Of a DNA stretch of 64,000 bases, positions 23,155-32,646 are shown piece by piece. The stretch lies in assembly GCA_034667225.1 (NCBI GenBank), contig JAXDKG010000012.1, positions 1-64,000 of the forward strand, in the 5' to 3' direction. The notes under the pieces were generated by a model. That model was not told where the DNA came from. It saw only the letters and a list, made by a program, of their open reading frames with translations, and did not search any database. Positions within the stretch are counted from its first letter, which is position 1, and every line of letters begins with the position of its first letter. Source of the DNA: DATMER01 sp034667225 (GTDB lineage Bacteria > Acidobacteriota > Thermoanaerobaculia > Multivoradales > UBA5704). Made by a program: the position numbers and the translations under genes.

Positions 23155-25476
23155 ATGCGCGCACGCATCCTGACCCACTCGCTGCTAGCCCTCTGTCTGG
23201 CCCTCCCCCTCCTAGCTCAGGAGCCGGCTCCGTCGGCGGTGGAAACAGACCCCGCCGTCCTGCCGACGCAGGATCTGCCGCCGGCCATTCCGAACCAGCC
23301 GGCCACGACCACCGGGGAGCCGACCGTTCCGCCTCCGGTCCCCGCTCCGACTCCGGTCCCGGACCAGATCGAGTTCAACCTGAAGTTCCCCGCGGACCAG
23401 GGGGGAGGGAGCGCCTCGGGCACCGCCGGGGACCTGGAGTATGTGCGGGACAACTACGCCGTGCTCGTCGGCGCCGTGAAGATCAAGTACCAGGACGTGG
23501 ATCTCCAGGCGGACCGCGCCGAGATCGACCTCCTGACCAAGATCGTCACGGCCAAGGGCAATGTGATTGTGGACCAGGGGCCGAAGCGCATGGCCGGTGA
23601 GACTCTGGAGTACGACCTCGATACCAAGACCGGCACTCTGACCAACGCCACCGCCCATGTGGCCCAGGACTATTTCTTCAGCGGCACGGAGCTGGCGAAG
23701 ATCTCGGAGACCGAGTACACGGTCAAGAACGGCATTTTCACCTCCTGCAGCCAGGAGACGCCGGACTGGAGCTTCCGGCTGAGCGACGCGGTGGTGGAGG
23801 TCGACGGCTATGCCCGCGTGCACAACGCCTCGATGCGGGCCAAGAAGCTGCCGGTCTTCTACACGCCGTACATCCTCTGGCCGGTCAAGAGCGACCGCAC
23901 CTCGGGCCTCCTGATCCCGAACATCGGTTACTCGGACCGCCGCGGCGCCTCGGTCGGCCTGGCCTACTTCCAGACGATCGGCCGCAGCTACGACACCACG
24001 GTCCACCTGGACCTCTACAGCGAGCAGTTCTTCGGCATCGGCAACGACTTCCGCTACCGGCCGACCGAGGGCACCAAGGGCGAGCTGATCGGCTTCGCGA
24101 TCCGCGATCCCGAGGACCTGGCGGAGGAGGAGTGGCGCTGGAAGGCGGAGTGGAACCACGAGACCACCGACCTGCCCGGGGGCATGCGCGGCGTGGTCAA
24201 CTTCCTGGACTTCTCGGATTTCAACTTCTTCCGCGACTTCGAGCGCGATTTCGACCGCAACACGCTGCGCTTCATCGACAGCCGTGCCTTTGCGACCGGC
24301 AACTGGGGCCCGCACCTGCTCAACATCCTGATCAACAGCCGGGAGACGTTCGTCGGCTCCGGCCTGACCGACATCCGGGTGGAGCAGCGCAAGCTCCCCG
24401 AGGTCGAGTACCGGCTGCGCTCGACCCGCATCGGCAAGCTCCCGCTCTACGCGCAGTTCCAGGGCTCGGCATCCTACCTGGACCTCGTCCGTCCCAACTC
24501 CTACGCCGGGAAGTACGGCCGCGTCGACGCCTTCCCGCAGCTCACGCTGCCGATCCGGTCGGTGCCCTGGCTCAACCTGTCGCTGACCGCGGGCGAGCGG
24601 GTCACCTTTTACGGCGACAGCCTGAACGACACGGGCACCAGCTTCGATGGCGAGGCCCTGACCCGGCTGATCCCCTTCGGCAGCTCGGAGGTCGTGGGTC
24701 CGTCGTTCTCGCGCATCTTCAACGGCGGCTTCGGTTTCGACAAGCTCAAGCACGTGGTCGAGCCGCGCTGGACCTACACCTACCTGGGCGAGATCGACGA
24801 CCGCGGCGAAGTGCCGCTGTTCGACGAGGTGGACAGCCTGAGGTCCACGAACCAGGGGCGGATCGCGCTGGTCAACCGCCTGCTGGCGAAGCCCAAGGGG
24901 GAGGGGACCAGCGCCCGCGAGGTGTTCCTGTTCGAGCTCGCCCGGCGCATCAGCTTCGACGACAAGCAGCCGCTCGAGACCTCGAACAACGGCCTGGTGC
25001 AATCCACCGAGGGTCCGCTCGAGGCGCTGGTGCGCGTCAACCCGACCGAGCGGACCAGCGTCAAGTTCGAGGCGAATTACAGCACGCTGTTCAGCAATAT
25101 CGCTTCGACCGAGCTGTCGGGCGAGCTCGGCCTGGGCGCCGGCAACTCGGTCGGCGTGACCTGGTTCACCCGCTACAATCCCGAGACCAACACGGAGCAG
25201 AGCAATCAGCTCCGGGTCGGCGGCTCGATCGGCCTCTTCAAGCACATCCGGGTCGAGAGCCAGATCAACTACGATTTCGAGCAGCAGCTCCTGCAGCAGC
25301 AGCGCTGGATCTTCAACTTCACCCAGCAGTGCTACGGCCTGAGGCTGGAGATGCGGGACTTCCGCGCCGGCATCGGCCCCCGGGAGCGTGACAAGGATTT
25401 CCGCTTCTCACTGTCCCTGAAGAACGTCGGCACGTTCCTGGACCTGACGAGCCGAAGCTCCGCGGCCGAGCCCTAG
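23155..25476 (+). CDS. lptD: LPS-assembly outer-membrane protein LptD
   Basis: The 773-residue protein has a signal peptide (about 1-21), a Pro-rich spacer, a periplasmic OstA/LptA-like beta-jellyroll (about 90-200; YVRDNYAVLVGAVKIKYQDV, MAGETLEYDLDTKTG) and a long C-terminal beta-barrel. VFYTPYILWPVKSDRTSGLLIPNIGYSDRRG is diagnostic of LptD (quoted in part as SDRTSGLLIPNIGYS). It forms the outer-membrane gate for lipopolysaccharide, so the cell should have a conventional outer membrane. It precedes the nucleotide-sugar operon by 14 bases. Confidence 0.93.
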   Translation: MRARILTHSLLALCLALPLLAQEPAPSAVETDPAVLPTQDLPPAIPNQPATTTGEPTVPPPVPAPTPVPDQIEFNLKFPADQGGGSASGTAGDLEYVRDNYAVLVGAVKIKYQDVDLQADRAEIDLLTKIVTAKGNVIVDQGPKRMAGETLEYDLDTKTGTLTNATAHVAQDYFFSGTELAKISETEYTVKNGIFTSCSQETPDWSFRLSDAVVEVDGYARVHNASMRAKKLPVFYTPYILWPVKSDRTSGLLIPNIGYSDRRGASVGLAYFQTIGRSYDTTVHLDLYSEQFFGIGNDFRYRPTEGTKGELIGFAIRDPEDLAEEEWRWKAEWNHETTDLPGGMRGVVNFLDFSDFNFFRDFERDFDRNTLRFIDSRAFATGNWGPHLLNILINSRETFVGSGLTDIRVEQRKLPEVEYRLRSTRIGKLPLYAQFQGSASYLDLVRPNSYAGKYGRVDAFPQLTLPIRSVPWLNLSLTAGERVTFYGDSLNDTGTSFDGEALTRLIPFGSSEVVGPSFSRIFNGGFGFDKLKHVVEPRWTYTYLGEIDDRGEVPLFDEVDSLRSTNQGRIALVNRLLAKPKGEGTSAREVFLFELARRISFDDKQPLETSNNGLVQSTEGPLEALVRVNPTERTSVKFEANYSTLFSNIASTELSGELGLGAGNSVGVTWFTRYNPETNTEQSNQLRVGGSIGLFKHIRVESQINYDFEQQLLQQQRWIFNFTQQCYGLRLEMRDFRAGIGPRERDKDFRFSLSLKNVGTFLDLTSRSSAAEP

Positions 25477-25490
25477 GACTTGGAGGAGAC

Positions 25491-26576
25491 ATGAAGGGCT
25501 TGATCCTTTCGGGCGGCAAGGGCACGCGCCTCCGCCCGCTGACCTACACCTCGGCCAAGCAGCTCGTTCCGGTGGCGAACAAGCCGGTCCTCTTCTATGC
25601 GATCGAATCGATCGTGGAGGCCGGCATCACCGAGATCGGCATCGTCGTGGGCGACACCCGCGAGGAGATCAGAGCCGCCGCCGGGGATGGCTCCCGCTTC
25701 GGCGCCGAGATCACCTACATCGAGCAGGACGCGCCCCGCGGCCTTGCCCACGCAGTGCTGATCTCCGAGAAGTTCCTCGGCGACTCGCCGTTCGTCATGT
25801 ACCTCGGGGACAACCTGATCGCCGGCGGGATCACGCCTTTGGTGGAGGAGTTCCGCCAGCTTCAGACCCAGGGCTGCAACTCCGAGATCCTGCTCGCCGA
25901 GGTGCCCCATCCGGAGCAGTTCGGCGTGGCCGAGCTCACCGCCGAGGGCAAGGTGCGCCGCCTGGTCGAGAAGCCGAAGGAGCCGAAGAGCAACCTGGCG
26001 CTCGTGGGCGTCTACATGTTCGATCCGACGATCTTCGAGTCGGTCCACCGGATCAAGCCGTCCGGCCGCGGCGAGCTGGAGATCACCGACGCGATCCAGG
26101 ACCTGATCGACCGCGGGCTGGACGTCCATCCCCACATCGTCCGCGGCTGGTGGAAGGACACCGGCAAGCTGGAAGACATGTTGGAGGCGAACCGCATCGT
26201 CCTCGAAAACCTGGACGCGAAGCGGGGAGCGATGCTCGGAGCGATCGGCGAGAACAGCCGGATCGAGGGCCGGGTCGAGCTCGGCGAAGGGGTCGTGCTC
26301 GTGGACTCGCTGGTGCGCGGACCGGTCGTGATCGGCGACGGCACCCGGCTGGAGCACGCGTTCGTCGGCCCCTACACTTCGATCGGCAACCGCTGCACTC
26401 TGGTGCGCTGCGAGATCGAGAACTCGATCATTCTGTCGGACTCGGAGATCCGCGACACGCCGCTGCGCATCGACGGCTCGCTGGTCGGCCGCAATGTAAA
26501 GATCACCAAGACCGACTTCAAGCCGAAAGCCTATCGCTTCATGCTCGGCGACAACTCCGAGGTGGGGATCACATGA
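25491..26576 (+). CDS. rfbA: Glucose-1-phosphate thymidylyltransferase, long form
   Basis: The 361-residue protein has an N-terminal nucleotidyltransferase domain with LSGGKGTRLRPLTYTSAKQL (residues 5-24) and YLGDN, and a C-terminal left-handed beta-helix with acyltransferase-like hexapeptide repeats (about 245-345). This is the long-form RmlA/StrD type that makes dTDP-glucose from glucose-1-phosphate and dTTP. It starts the envelope-sugar operon; its stop overlaps the rfbD start by four bases. Confidence 0.88.
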   Translation: MKGLILSGGKGTRLRPLTYTSAKQLVPVANKPVLFYAIESIVEAGITEIGIVVGDTREEIRAAAGDGSRFGAEITYIEQDAPRGLAHAVLISEKFLGDSPFVMYLGDNLIAGGITPLVEEFRQLQTQGCNSEILLAEVPHPEQFGVAELTAEGKVRRLVEKPKEPKSNLALVGVYMFDPTIFESVHRIKPSGRGELEITDAIQDLIDRGLDVHPHIVRGWWKDTGKLEDMLEANRIVLENLDAKRGAMLGAIGENSRIEGRVELGEGVVLVDSLVRGPVVIGDGTRLEHAFVGPYTSIGNRCTLVRCEIENSIILSDSEIRDTPLRIDGSLVGRNVKITKTDFKPKAYRFMLGDNSEVGIT

Positions 26577-27445
26577 GGACGTTGGTGCTGGGCGGAACCG
26601 GCATGCTGGGCCGGGCCGTGGTGGCCGAGGCGCGCTCCCGTTCCCTGCCCGTGCTCGGGTTGTCCCGCGAGCAGGCGGACATCCGTGACCGGGAGCGCCT
26701 GCTCTACTGGATCGACGCCTTCCGCCCCGAGCTGATCGTCAACTGCGCAGCCTACACCAAAGTGGACGCTTGCGAGGGGGAGGGACGGGTTGACGCGTTC
26801 GATATCAACGCCGAGGCCCTGGACAGCGTGGTGGCCGCGGCTCGCGAAGTAAACGCCTGGCTCCTCCACGTTTCCACCGATTACGTGTTCGATGGCAAGG
26901 GCTCGGAACCCTATCCCGAGGATGGGCCGACTGGGCCGCTCTCTGTCTACGGCCAGACCAAGCTGGACGGCGAGCGCCGGGTTCTGGCTTATGACCGCTC
27001 TACCGTGGTGCGGACGAGCTGGCTCTTCGGTCCCGGGGGTTCCAACTTCGTGGCCACCATCGTCCGATTGATCGAAGAAGGAAAGCACCTCCGGGTCGTG
27101 CGCGACCAGGAGGGGGCGCCCACCTACACGCTGTTCCTGGCCAGGGCGATCCTCGACCTCGCGCTGCTCCAGGCGAAGGGCGTCGTGCACTACCGCAACC
27201 GGGAGCCCGTCTCCTGGTACGCTTTCGCGTCCGAGATCGCCGGCCTCTGGTCCGGCACCCACCGGGTTCCCGAAGTGGTGCCGATCATGACGACGGAATT
27301 TCCCCGCCCGGCTCCGCGCCCGGCGTACTCGGTCCTGGACGTATCACGTTTTCAAGAGATCACCGGCCGCCGCGTGGAGCCGTGGGGCTGGGGGCTGGCG
27401 GAGTATTTGACAGCCCTGCGCAAGGATAGAAAGGAAGTCAGATGA
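26573..27445 (+). CDS. rfbD: dTDP-4-dehydrorhamnose reductase
   Basis: The 290-residue SDR enzyme has GGTGMLG at the N-terminus for NAD(P)H binding, NCAAYTKVDACE, HVSTDYVFDG and the catalytic YGQTKLDGE (Tyr and Lys). This pattern is specific for RmlD, the last step of dTDP-L-rhamnose synthesis. rmlB and rmlC are not in this window. The start overlaps the rfbA stop (ATGA) and the end overlaps the next SDR gene by four bases. Confidence 0.9.
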   Translation: MRTLVLGGTGMLGRAVVAEARSRSLPVLGLSREQADIRDRERLLYWIDAFRPELIVNCAAYTKVDACEGEGRVDAFDINAEALDSVVAAAREVNAWLLHVSTDYVFDGKGSEPYPEDGPTGPLSVYGQTKLDGERRVLAYDRSTVVRTSWLFGPGGSNFVATIVRLIEEGKHLRVVRDQEGAPTYTLFLARAILDLALLQAKGVVHYRNREPVSWYAFASEIAGLWSGTHRVPEVVPIMTTEFPRPAPRPAYSVLDVSRFQEITGRRVEPWGWGLAEYLTALRKDRKEVR

Positions 27446-28416
27446 GGGCTTTGATCACAGGAATGACGGGTTTCGCCGGGTCGCACCTGGCCGAGTACCT
27501 CTTGGCCGAGCATCCCGACGTGGAGGTCTACGGCACCCACCGCTGGCGCAGCCGGATGGAAAACGTGGAGCATCTGCGGGACAAGGTGAAGCTCCTGGAG
27601 GCCGACCTCCGCGACTACACCTCGATGCACTCGGCCCTGGAGCGTTCGCGCCCGGACGTCATCTTCCACCTGGCGGCGCAGAGCTTCGTGCCGTCGAGCT
27701 GGACGGCGCCCAACGACACGCTCACCACGAACGTTTCGGGTCAGACGAACCTGTTCGAAGCGGTGCGCGCCCTGCGCCTCGATCCCGTGATCCAGATCGC
27801 CTGCTCCAGCGAGCAGTACGGCCTGGTGCTGCCGGGCGAGACGCCGATCAAGGAGACGAACCCGCTGCGGCCCCTCTCTCCCTACGCGGTTTCCAAGGTC
27901 GCGCAGGACTACCTCGGCTATCAATATTTTCAGAGCTACGGCCTCAAGGTCGTGCGTACCCGGGGCTTCAACCACACGGGTCCGCGGCGGGGTCACCCGT
28001 TCGTAACCTCCAATTTTTGCAGCCAGGTGGCGGCGATCGAGATGGGTCTGCAGGAGCCGGTCATCCGGGTGGGCAACATCGACGCGATCCGCGACTTCAC
28101 CGACGTGCGCGACATGGTGCGCGCCTACTGGCTGGCGGTGACCAAGGCAAAGCCGGGCGAGGTCTACAACATCGCCACGGGCAACGGCATCGCCATCCGG
28201 GAGATGCTCGAGCGGCTGATCGCGCTCGCCAACGTCGAGGTGAAGATCGAGACCGATCCCGAGCGGCTCCGCCCGTCAGACGTCGAGATCCTGATCGGCG
28301 ACGCCTCCAAGTTCAAGGCCGACACCGGCTGGGAGCCGCGCATCCCATTCGATCAGACGCTGCGCGACTTGCTCGACTACTGGCGGAATACCCTGCGCCG
28401 CCGCCACGCAGCCTGA
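27442..28416 (+). CDS. GDP-mannose 4,6-dehydratase / RMD-like SDR enzyme
   Basis: The 324-residue extended SDR has GMTGFAGSHLAEYL for cofactor binding, CSSEQYGLV and the catalytic SPYAVSKVAQD, then GFNHTGPRRG and DFTDVRDMVRAYW. These match GDP-mannose 4,6-dehydratase-like proteins, a group that includes GDP-6-deoxy-lyxo-4-hexulose reductases (RMD). The shorter length compared with classical Gmd and the SEQYG motif favour an RMD-like role, but dehydratase activity cannot be excluded. The start overlaps rfbD by four bases. Confidence 0.8.
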   Translation: MRALITGMTGFAGSHLAEYLLAEHPDVEVYGTHRWRSRMENVEHLRDKVKLLEADLRDYTSMHSALERSRPDVIFHLAAQSFVPSSWTAPNDTLTTNVSGQTNLFEAVRALRLDPVIQIACSSEQYGLVLPGETPIKETNPLRPLSPYAVSKVAQDYLGYQYFQSYGLKVVRTRGFNHTGPRRGHPFVTSNFCSQVAAIEMGLQEPVIRVGNIDAIRDFTDVRDMVRAYWLAVTKAKPGEVYNIATGNGIAIREMLERLIALANVEVKIETDPERLRPSDVEILIGDASKFKADTGWEPRIPFDQTLRDLLDYWRNTLRRRHAA

Positions 28417-28420
28417 GCGG

Positions 28421-29308
28421 ATGCACGTCCTCATCACCGGGATCGGCGGCTTCATCGGCCCGCGGCTCGCCCGCAATCTGCTCGAGCACGGGCATCGGGT
28501 GAGCGGCACCTGGCTGGAGAACACGCCTCCTCCAAACGTGGAGGGGGCTGATCTCTACCACGCCGACCTCATGGACCGGAGCTCCCTGGACCGGGTGTTC
28601 GAGGTTGCGAATCCGGATGCGGTCGTCCATCTCGCCGGGCTCTCCAGCGTCGGCGATTCCTGGAAGCGGCCAGGGGAGTACTTCCGGGTCAACGTGCTGG
28701 GGACCGAGAATCTGCTCGCCGCCGCAGGCGAACGCAGGGTGGTGTTCGCCTCCAGCGCCGAGGTCTACGGCCAGGTGCCGGAGGAAGAGCAGCCGATCCA
28801 CGAGGAGCGCCTGCCCGACCCGCGCAGCCCCTACGCCCTTACTAAAGCCGCGGCCGAGCGGATCGCCCTGGCAAGCGGCGCGGTCGTAGCCCGGGCGTTC
28901 AACCTGGTGGGTGCGGGGCAGGCGCCCGGCTTCGTCCTGCCCTCCTTCGCCCGACAGCTCACTGAGCCAGTGCTGAAGGTGGGCAACCTCACGGCGCGGC
29001 GCGACTTCATCCATGTCGACGACGGGGCCGACGCCTTCCGCGTCCTGATCGAGAGCGGCCAGCCCGGCCATATCTACAACATCGCCAGCGGGCAGGCACT
29101 GTCGATCGCCGAGGTCCTCGACCGCCTTTGCGCCGTCGCCGGGCTCAAACCCCCGGTGGAGGAGGACCCGGACCGGATGCGGCCGGTGGACGTCCCCCTC
29201 CTGCGTGGGGACAACGGCCGGCTGCGCAAGCTCGGCTGGGAGCCGCGCCAGACCCTGGATCAGGCCCTTTCGGACCTGTGGGCTGATAGCTTGAGTTACC
29301 AGCGATGA
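28421..29308 (+). CDS. NAD-dependent epimerase/dehydratase (SDR), RMD-like
   Basis: The 295-residue extended SDR has GIGGFIGPRLA, HLAGLSSVGDSW, SSAEVYG and the catalytic SPYALTKAAAE. RDFIHVDDGADAF and the Asp/Arg-Pro-rich tail (DPDRMRPVDVPLLRGD) resemble GDP-4-keto-6-deoxymannose reductases and related sugar epimerases. Together with the previous gene it would make a GDP-deoxyhexose or a similar sugar. It follows the previous stop by four bases, and its end overlaps the next gene by four. Confidence 0.78.
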   Translation: MHVLITGIGGFIGPRLARNLLEHGHRVSGTWLENTPPPNVEGADLYHADLMDRSSLDRVFEVANPDAVVHLAGLSSVGDSWKRPGEYFRVNVLGTENLLAAAGERRVVFASSAEVYGQVPEEEQPIHEERLPDPRSPYALTKAAAERIALASGAVVARAFNLVGAGQAPGFVLPSFARQLTEPVLKVGNLTARRDFIHVDDGADAFRVLIESGQPGHIYNIASGQALSIAEVLDRLCAVAGLKPPVEEDPDRMRPVDVPLLRGDNGRLRKLGWEPRQTLDQALSDLWADSLSYQR

Positions 29309-30303
29309 AGGTCCTCGTTACCGGCGGAACCGGCTTCCTGGGCCGGCGCATCGTCGCCGAGCTAGCACCCCGGCATGAGCTGCGCCTCCTCGTCCGTCCC
29401 AAGGCCTCGCGGGAGCGCTTCCCCGCCGGGGTCGAGTTCGCTCCGGGAGACGTCACCGACCGGGCCAGCCTGGACAAGGCCATGGACGGATGCGACGCGG
29501 TCATCCATGCCGCGGCTCTAGTAAAAATCCTGGCCCCGCCGAGCGAGTTCGACCGCATCAACCTCGGCGGAATCGAAAACATCCTGCGCGCGGCCGAGGA
29601 GGCCGGCACCGTGGGCAAGGTCGTCTACGTGTCGAGCTTCATCGCCCTGGGTCCCACAGAGAACGGGCCGGGAAGGACGCTCAACGAGACCGCCGAGATC
29701 CAGGACCGCGAGTGGATCAACGACTACGAGCGCACCAAGGCGCTGGCCGACCGCCGCGCCCGGCGGGCCATTGCGGAGGGCGCCCCCTTGAACGTGGTCT
29801 ACCCCGGCGTGATCTACGGACCGGGCGAGATGACCGAGGGCAACATCGTGGTCCGCCACGTGCTCGACCTGATCCGGCGCAAGCTGCCGGCGCTGATTGG
29901 TTCGCCCGACCGGCTCTGGAACTATGTGTTCGTGGACGATGTGGCCCGCGGCGTAGGCCTCGTCCTGGAGAAGGGCGGGCCCGGCAGACGGTACGTCCTG
30001 GGTGGAGAGAACGTGACGCTCGGCCACTTCTACGGTCTGGTCGAGCGGCTGACCGGCGTGCCCGTGCCCAAGCGGCGGATGCCCGACGGGCTGGCCAAAG
30101 CAGCGGGCGCGCTCCAGAAGGGATTTGCGAGCCTGACCGGCGGCACGCCGCAGCTCACGCCGGACCTGGTGGAGATCTACCGGCACGACTGGTCCTATCA
30201 TTCGGACCGGGCCGAGCGCGAGATCGGCTACACCTGGAGGACTCTGGAGCAGGGGCTCCGCCAGACCCTCGAATGGCTCAGGGAGAGCGGTCAATGGCGT
30301 TGA
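29305..30303 (+). CDS. NAD-dependent epimerase/dehydratase (SDR), DFR-like
   Basis: The 332-residue SDR has GGTGFLGRRIV, a glycine-rich cofactor site, YVSSFIALGP and a DYERTKALADR segment in which Tyr and Lys take the catalytic places. This resembles the dihydroflavonol-4-reductase/HpnA type, which acts on lipids, hopanoids or sugars. The link with the polyprenol kinase/UbiA genes that follow makes an isoprenoid substrate possible; this is inference. It overlaps the next gene by ten bases. Confidence 0.78.
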   Translation: MKVLVTGGTGFLGRRIVAELAPRHELRLLVRPKASRERFPAGVEFAPGDVTDRASLDKAMDGCDAVIHAAALVKILAPPSEFDRINLGGIENILRAAEEAGTVGKVVYVSSFIALGPTENGPGRTLNETAEIQDREWINDYERTKALADRRARRAIAEGAPLNVVYPGVIYGPGEMTEGNIVVRHVLDLIRRKLPALIGSPDRLWNYVFVDDVARGVGLVLEKGGPGRRYVLGGENVTLGHFYGLVERLTGVPVPKRRMPDGLAKAAGALQKGFASLTGGTPQLTPDLVEIYRHDWSYHSDRAEREIGYTWRTLEQGLRQTLEWLRESGQWR

Positions 30304-31634
30304 GCCGGAGCGAGCTGCTGCGCAAGGTCACCCACATGAGCATGGGCCTGTTCGCCTTCGCGGTGGGCTGGCTTGGTCCGCTCTGGTCCGCGCTGCTGGC
30401 GCTCACGGCCCTGGTCTTCAACCTGTTCCTGTTCCCCCACATTGGAGGGCGCAAGCTCTATCGGGACCACGAGCACGCCGCGGGATCGTCGCTCGGCATC
30501 GTCCTCTACCCCCTGGCCGTGCTCATCCTGATCCTGGTCTTCTGGAAGAAGCTGGAGGTCGCCGCCGCCACCTGGGGCATCCTCGCATTCGGCGACGGCA
30601 TGGCCTCGGTCGTGGGCATGACTCTCGGCGGGACCAAGCTGCCATGGAACCCGCGGAAGAGCTGGGCCGGCACGATCGCCTATGCTTTCTTCGGCACGAT
30701 GGCCGCCGCTGCCCTCCTGATCTGGACGGCTCCCGGACAGTTCGATTGGCCCTTCGCCTTCGCGGTCTGCGCCGTCGCGGCCGTCGTCGCCGCCCTGCTG
30801 GAGTCGCTCCCCCAGGGGCTGGACGACAACATCGGCGTGCCGCTGGTCTCCGGCCTCTTCCTGCTTGGCCTGGTGTTGACCCGGGGGCATTGGGAAGGTT
30901 TTCTCGATCAGGACGGTCTGCTTCTGCGGCTCGGCATGGCGGTCCTGGTCAACGCGCTCCTGGCCGGAGCGGCCTATGCGGCGAAGACGGTCAATCCCTC
31001 GGGCGTGGCCGCAGGCTTCCTGGTCGGCTTCCTGATCTACTTCTTTCTGGATTGGGAAGGTTATCTGCTGCTCCTCGCCTTCTTCGTGATCGGCAGCGGC
31101 GGCACCAAGTTTGGGTACAAGACCAAGGCCGCGCACAAGATCGCGCAGGAAGGGGGAGGCCGGCGCGGCGCCCGCCACGCCCTGGCCAATGCCGGAGTGG
31201 CGACCGCCTGCGCGGTGTTCGCTGCCGTGACCGATCATCCCATCCTCTTCGGCCTGGCCTTTGCCGGCGCGTTCGCAACGGCCGCGGCTGATACCGCATC
31301 GAGCGAGATCGGCCAGGTGATCGGCCGCCGGACCTTCCTGCTCACCACCTTTCGTCCGGTCCCGAGGGGAACGGAGGGAGCAGTGTCGCTCGAAGGAACT
31401 CTGGCAGGAGTGATCGCTTCGCTGGTGATCGCGGCGCTCGGCGCGTCGGTCGGCCTCTATCCCTGGATCGGTGTGCTGCCGATCGTGCTGGCCGCATTCG
31501 TCGGCACCACGTTCGAAAGCCTGGTGGGCGCGGCGCTGGAAAAGCGGCAGCTCCTCGACAACGAGGCGCTGAACTTCCTCAACACCCTGGTCGGCGCTCT
31601 GGTCGCGGCGGCTTTCATCGGAATCGTCTCATGA
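30294..31634 (+). CDS. Dolichol/phytol kinase-like + DUF92 fusion membrane protein
   Basis: The 446-residue polytopic protein joins two families. The N-terminal half (to about 200) resembles SEC59/VTE5-type kinases: RKVTHMSMGLFAF, WGILAFGDGMASVVG and PWNPRKSWAGT. The C-terminal half (about 230-446) is DUF92 (TMEM19/VTE6-like): NPSGVAAGFLVG, SGGTKFGYKTKA, ADTASSEIGQ, GTEGAVSLEGT and NEALNFLNT. In plants VTE5 phosphorylates phytol and VTE6 phytyl phosphate. A single protein might make prenyl diphosphate from a prenyl alcohol. The UbiA gene overlaps it by four bases, in keeping with use of such a product. Confidence 0.85.
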   Translation: MALSRSELLRKVTHMSMGLFAFAVGWLGPLWSALLALTALVFNLFLFPHIGGRKLYRDHEHAAGSSLGIVLYPLAVLILILVFWKKLEVAAATWGILAFGDGMASVVGMTLGGTKLPWNPRKSWAGTIAYAFFGTMAAAALLIWTAPGQFDWPFAFAVCAVAAVVAALLESLPQGLDDNIGVPLVSGLFLLGLVLTRGHWEGFLDQDGLLLRLGMAVLVNALLAGAAYAAKTVNPSGVAAGFLVGFLIYFFLDWEGYLLLLAFFVIGSGGTKFGYKTKAAHKIAQEGGGRRGARHALANAGVATACAVFAAVTDHPILFGLAFAGAFATAAADTASSEIGQVIGRRTFLLTTFRPVPRGTEGAVSLEGTLAGVIASLVIAALGASVGLYPWIGVLPIVLAAFVGTTFESLVGAALEKRQLLDNEALNFLNTLVGALVAAAFIGIVS

Positions 31635-32623
31635 CCCGGAGCAAGCTCAGCCTCTACATGCAGCTCGCGCGGCCGTTCACGCTGCTGCCCCCGCTGCTCG
31701 GAATCATTTCGGGCGCGATCTGCGCCTACGGCTCGGTTCACAACCCGGACCCGTCGCGGCAGATCACCACGTCGATGATCCTGACGATCGTGCTGGGCTC
31801 GCTCTGCGCGAGCTTCATGAACGCGGCGTCGAATGCGATCAACCAGATCTACGACCTGGAGATCGACCGGGTGAACAAGCCGAACCGGCCGCTCGTCACG
31901 GGCGAGCTGTCGGTCCGGGAGGCTTGGGGATTCACCTGGCTCTTCTACGCGCTGGCCCTGATCCCGACCTGGCTGGTGGTGCCGCACCCCTACGACACGT
32001 TCCAGCAGAAGCTCACGGCGCCGCTCGCCGAGCACGCCTGCTTCTTCATCTACCTGATCGGGCTGATCGCCACCTTCGTCTACTCGGCGCCGGAACTGGG
32101 GCGCACGAAGGTGCGAGGGATGCTGGCGAACTTCACGATCGCGATCCCGCGCGGCATCCTGCTCAAGGTGGCGGGCTGGGCGATGGTCGCGCGCGTCTGG
32201 CACGCCGAGCCCTGGTTCATCGGCTCGATCTTCGGCCTCTACCTGCTGGGCGCCGCGACGACCAAGGACTTCGCCGACATGGAAGGGGACGAGGCGGGCG
32301 GGTGCAGGACGCTGCCGATCCTCTACGGTGTGGAGAAGGCGGCCTGGATGATCGCGCCGTTCTTCATCTTCCCCTGGCTGCTGATGCCCCTGGGTGCCTT
32401 TCTGGCAGACCCGCAGAACCCCAGCCATCCGATCCTGACGGGCAACGCCTGGTTTCTCACTTCCCTGGGCGTCCTCTTCACACTCTGGGGCTGCTACACG
32501 GTCTATCTGCTCCTGCGCGACCCCAAGTCGCTGACGGAGACGGAGAACCATCCCTCCTGGAAGCACATGTACCTGATCATGATGGCGGGTCAGATCGGCT
32601 TCGCGTTGGCGTATATTTTGTAA
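31631..32623 (+). CDS. UbiA-family prenyltransferase
   Basis: The 330-residue protein has eight to nine membrane helices and the two Asp-rich motifs of the UbiA family: NQIYDLEIDRVNKPNRPL (Asp75, Asp79) and DFADMEGDEAGG. These bind Mg2+ and the prenyl diphosphate. The acceptor is not predictable (homogentisate, chlorophyllide-like, glycerol phosphate or quinone precursor types all share the motif). Coupled translation with the kinase fusion gene suggests that the donor is made by that protein. Confidence 0.88.
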   Translation: MTRSKLSLYMQLARPFTLLPPLLGIISGAICAYGSVHNPDPSRQITTSMILTIVLGSLCASFMNAASNAINQIYDLEIDRVNKPNRPLVTGELSVREAWGFTWLFYALALIPTWLVVPHPYDTFQQKLTAPLAEHACFFIYLIGLIATFVYSAPELGRTKVRGMLANFTIAIPRGILLKVAGWAMVARVWHAEPWFIGSIFGLYLLGAATTKDFADMEGDEAGGCRTLPILYGVEKAAWMIAPFFIFPWLLMPLGAFLADPQNPSHPILTGNAWFLTSLGVLFTLWGCYTVYLLLRDPKSLTETENHPSWKHMYLIMMAGQIGFALAYIL

Positions 32624-32646
32624 GAGAGATACCCGGAGGGATTTCC

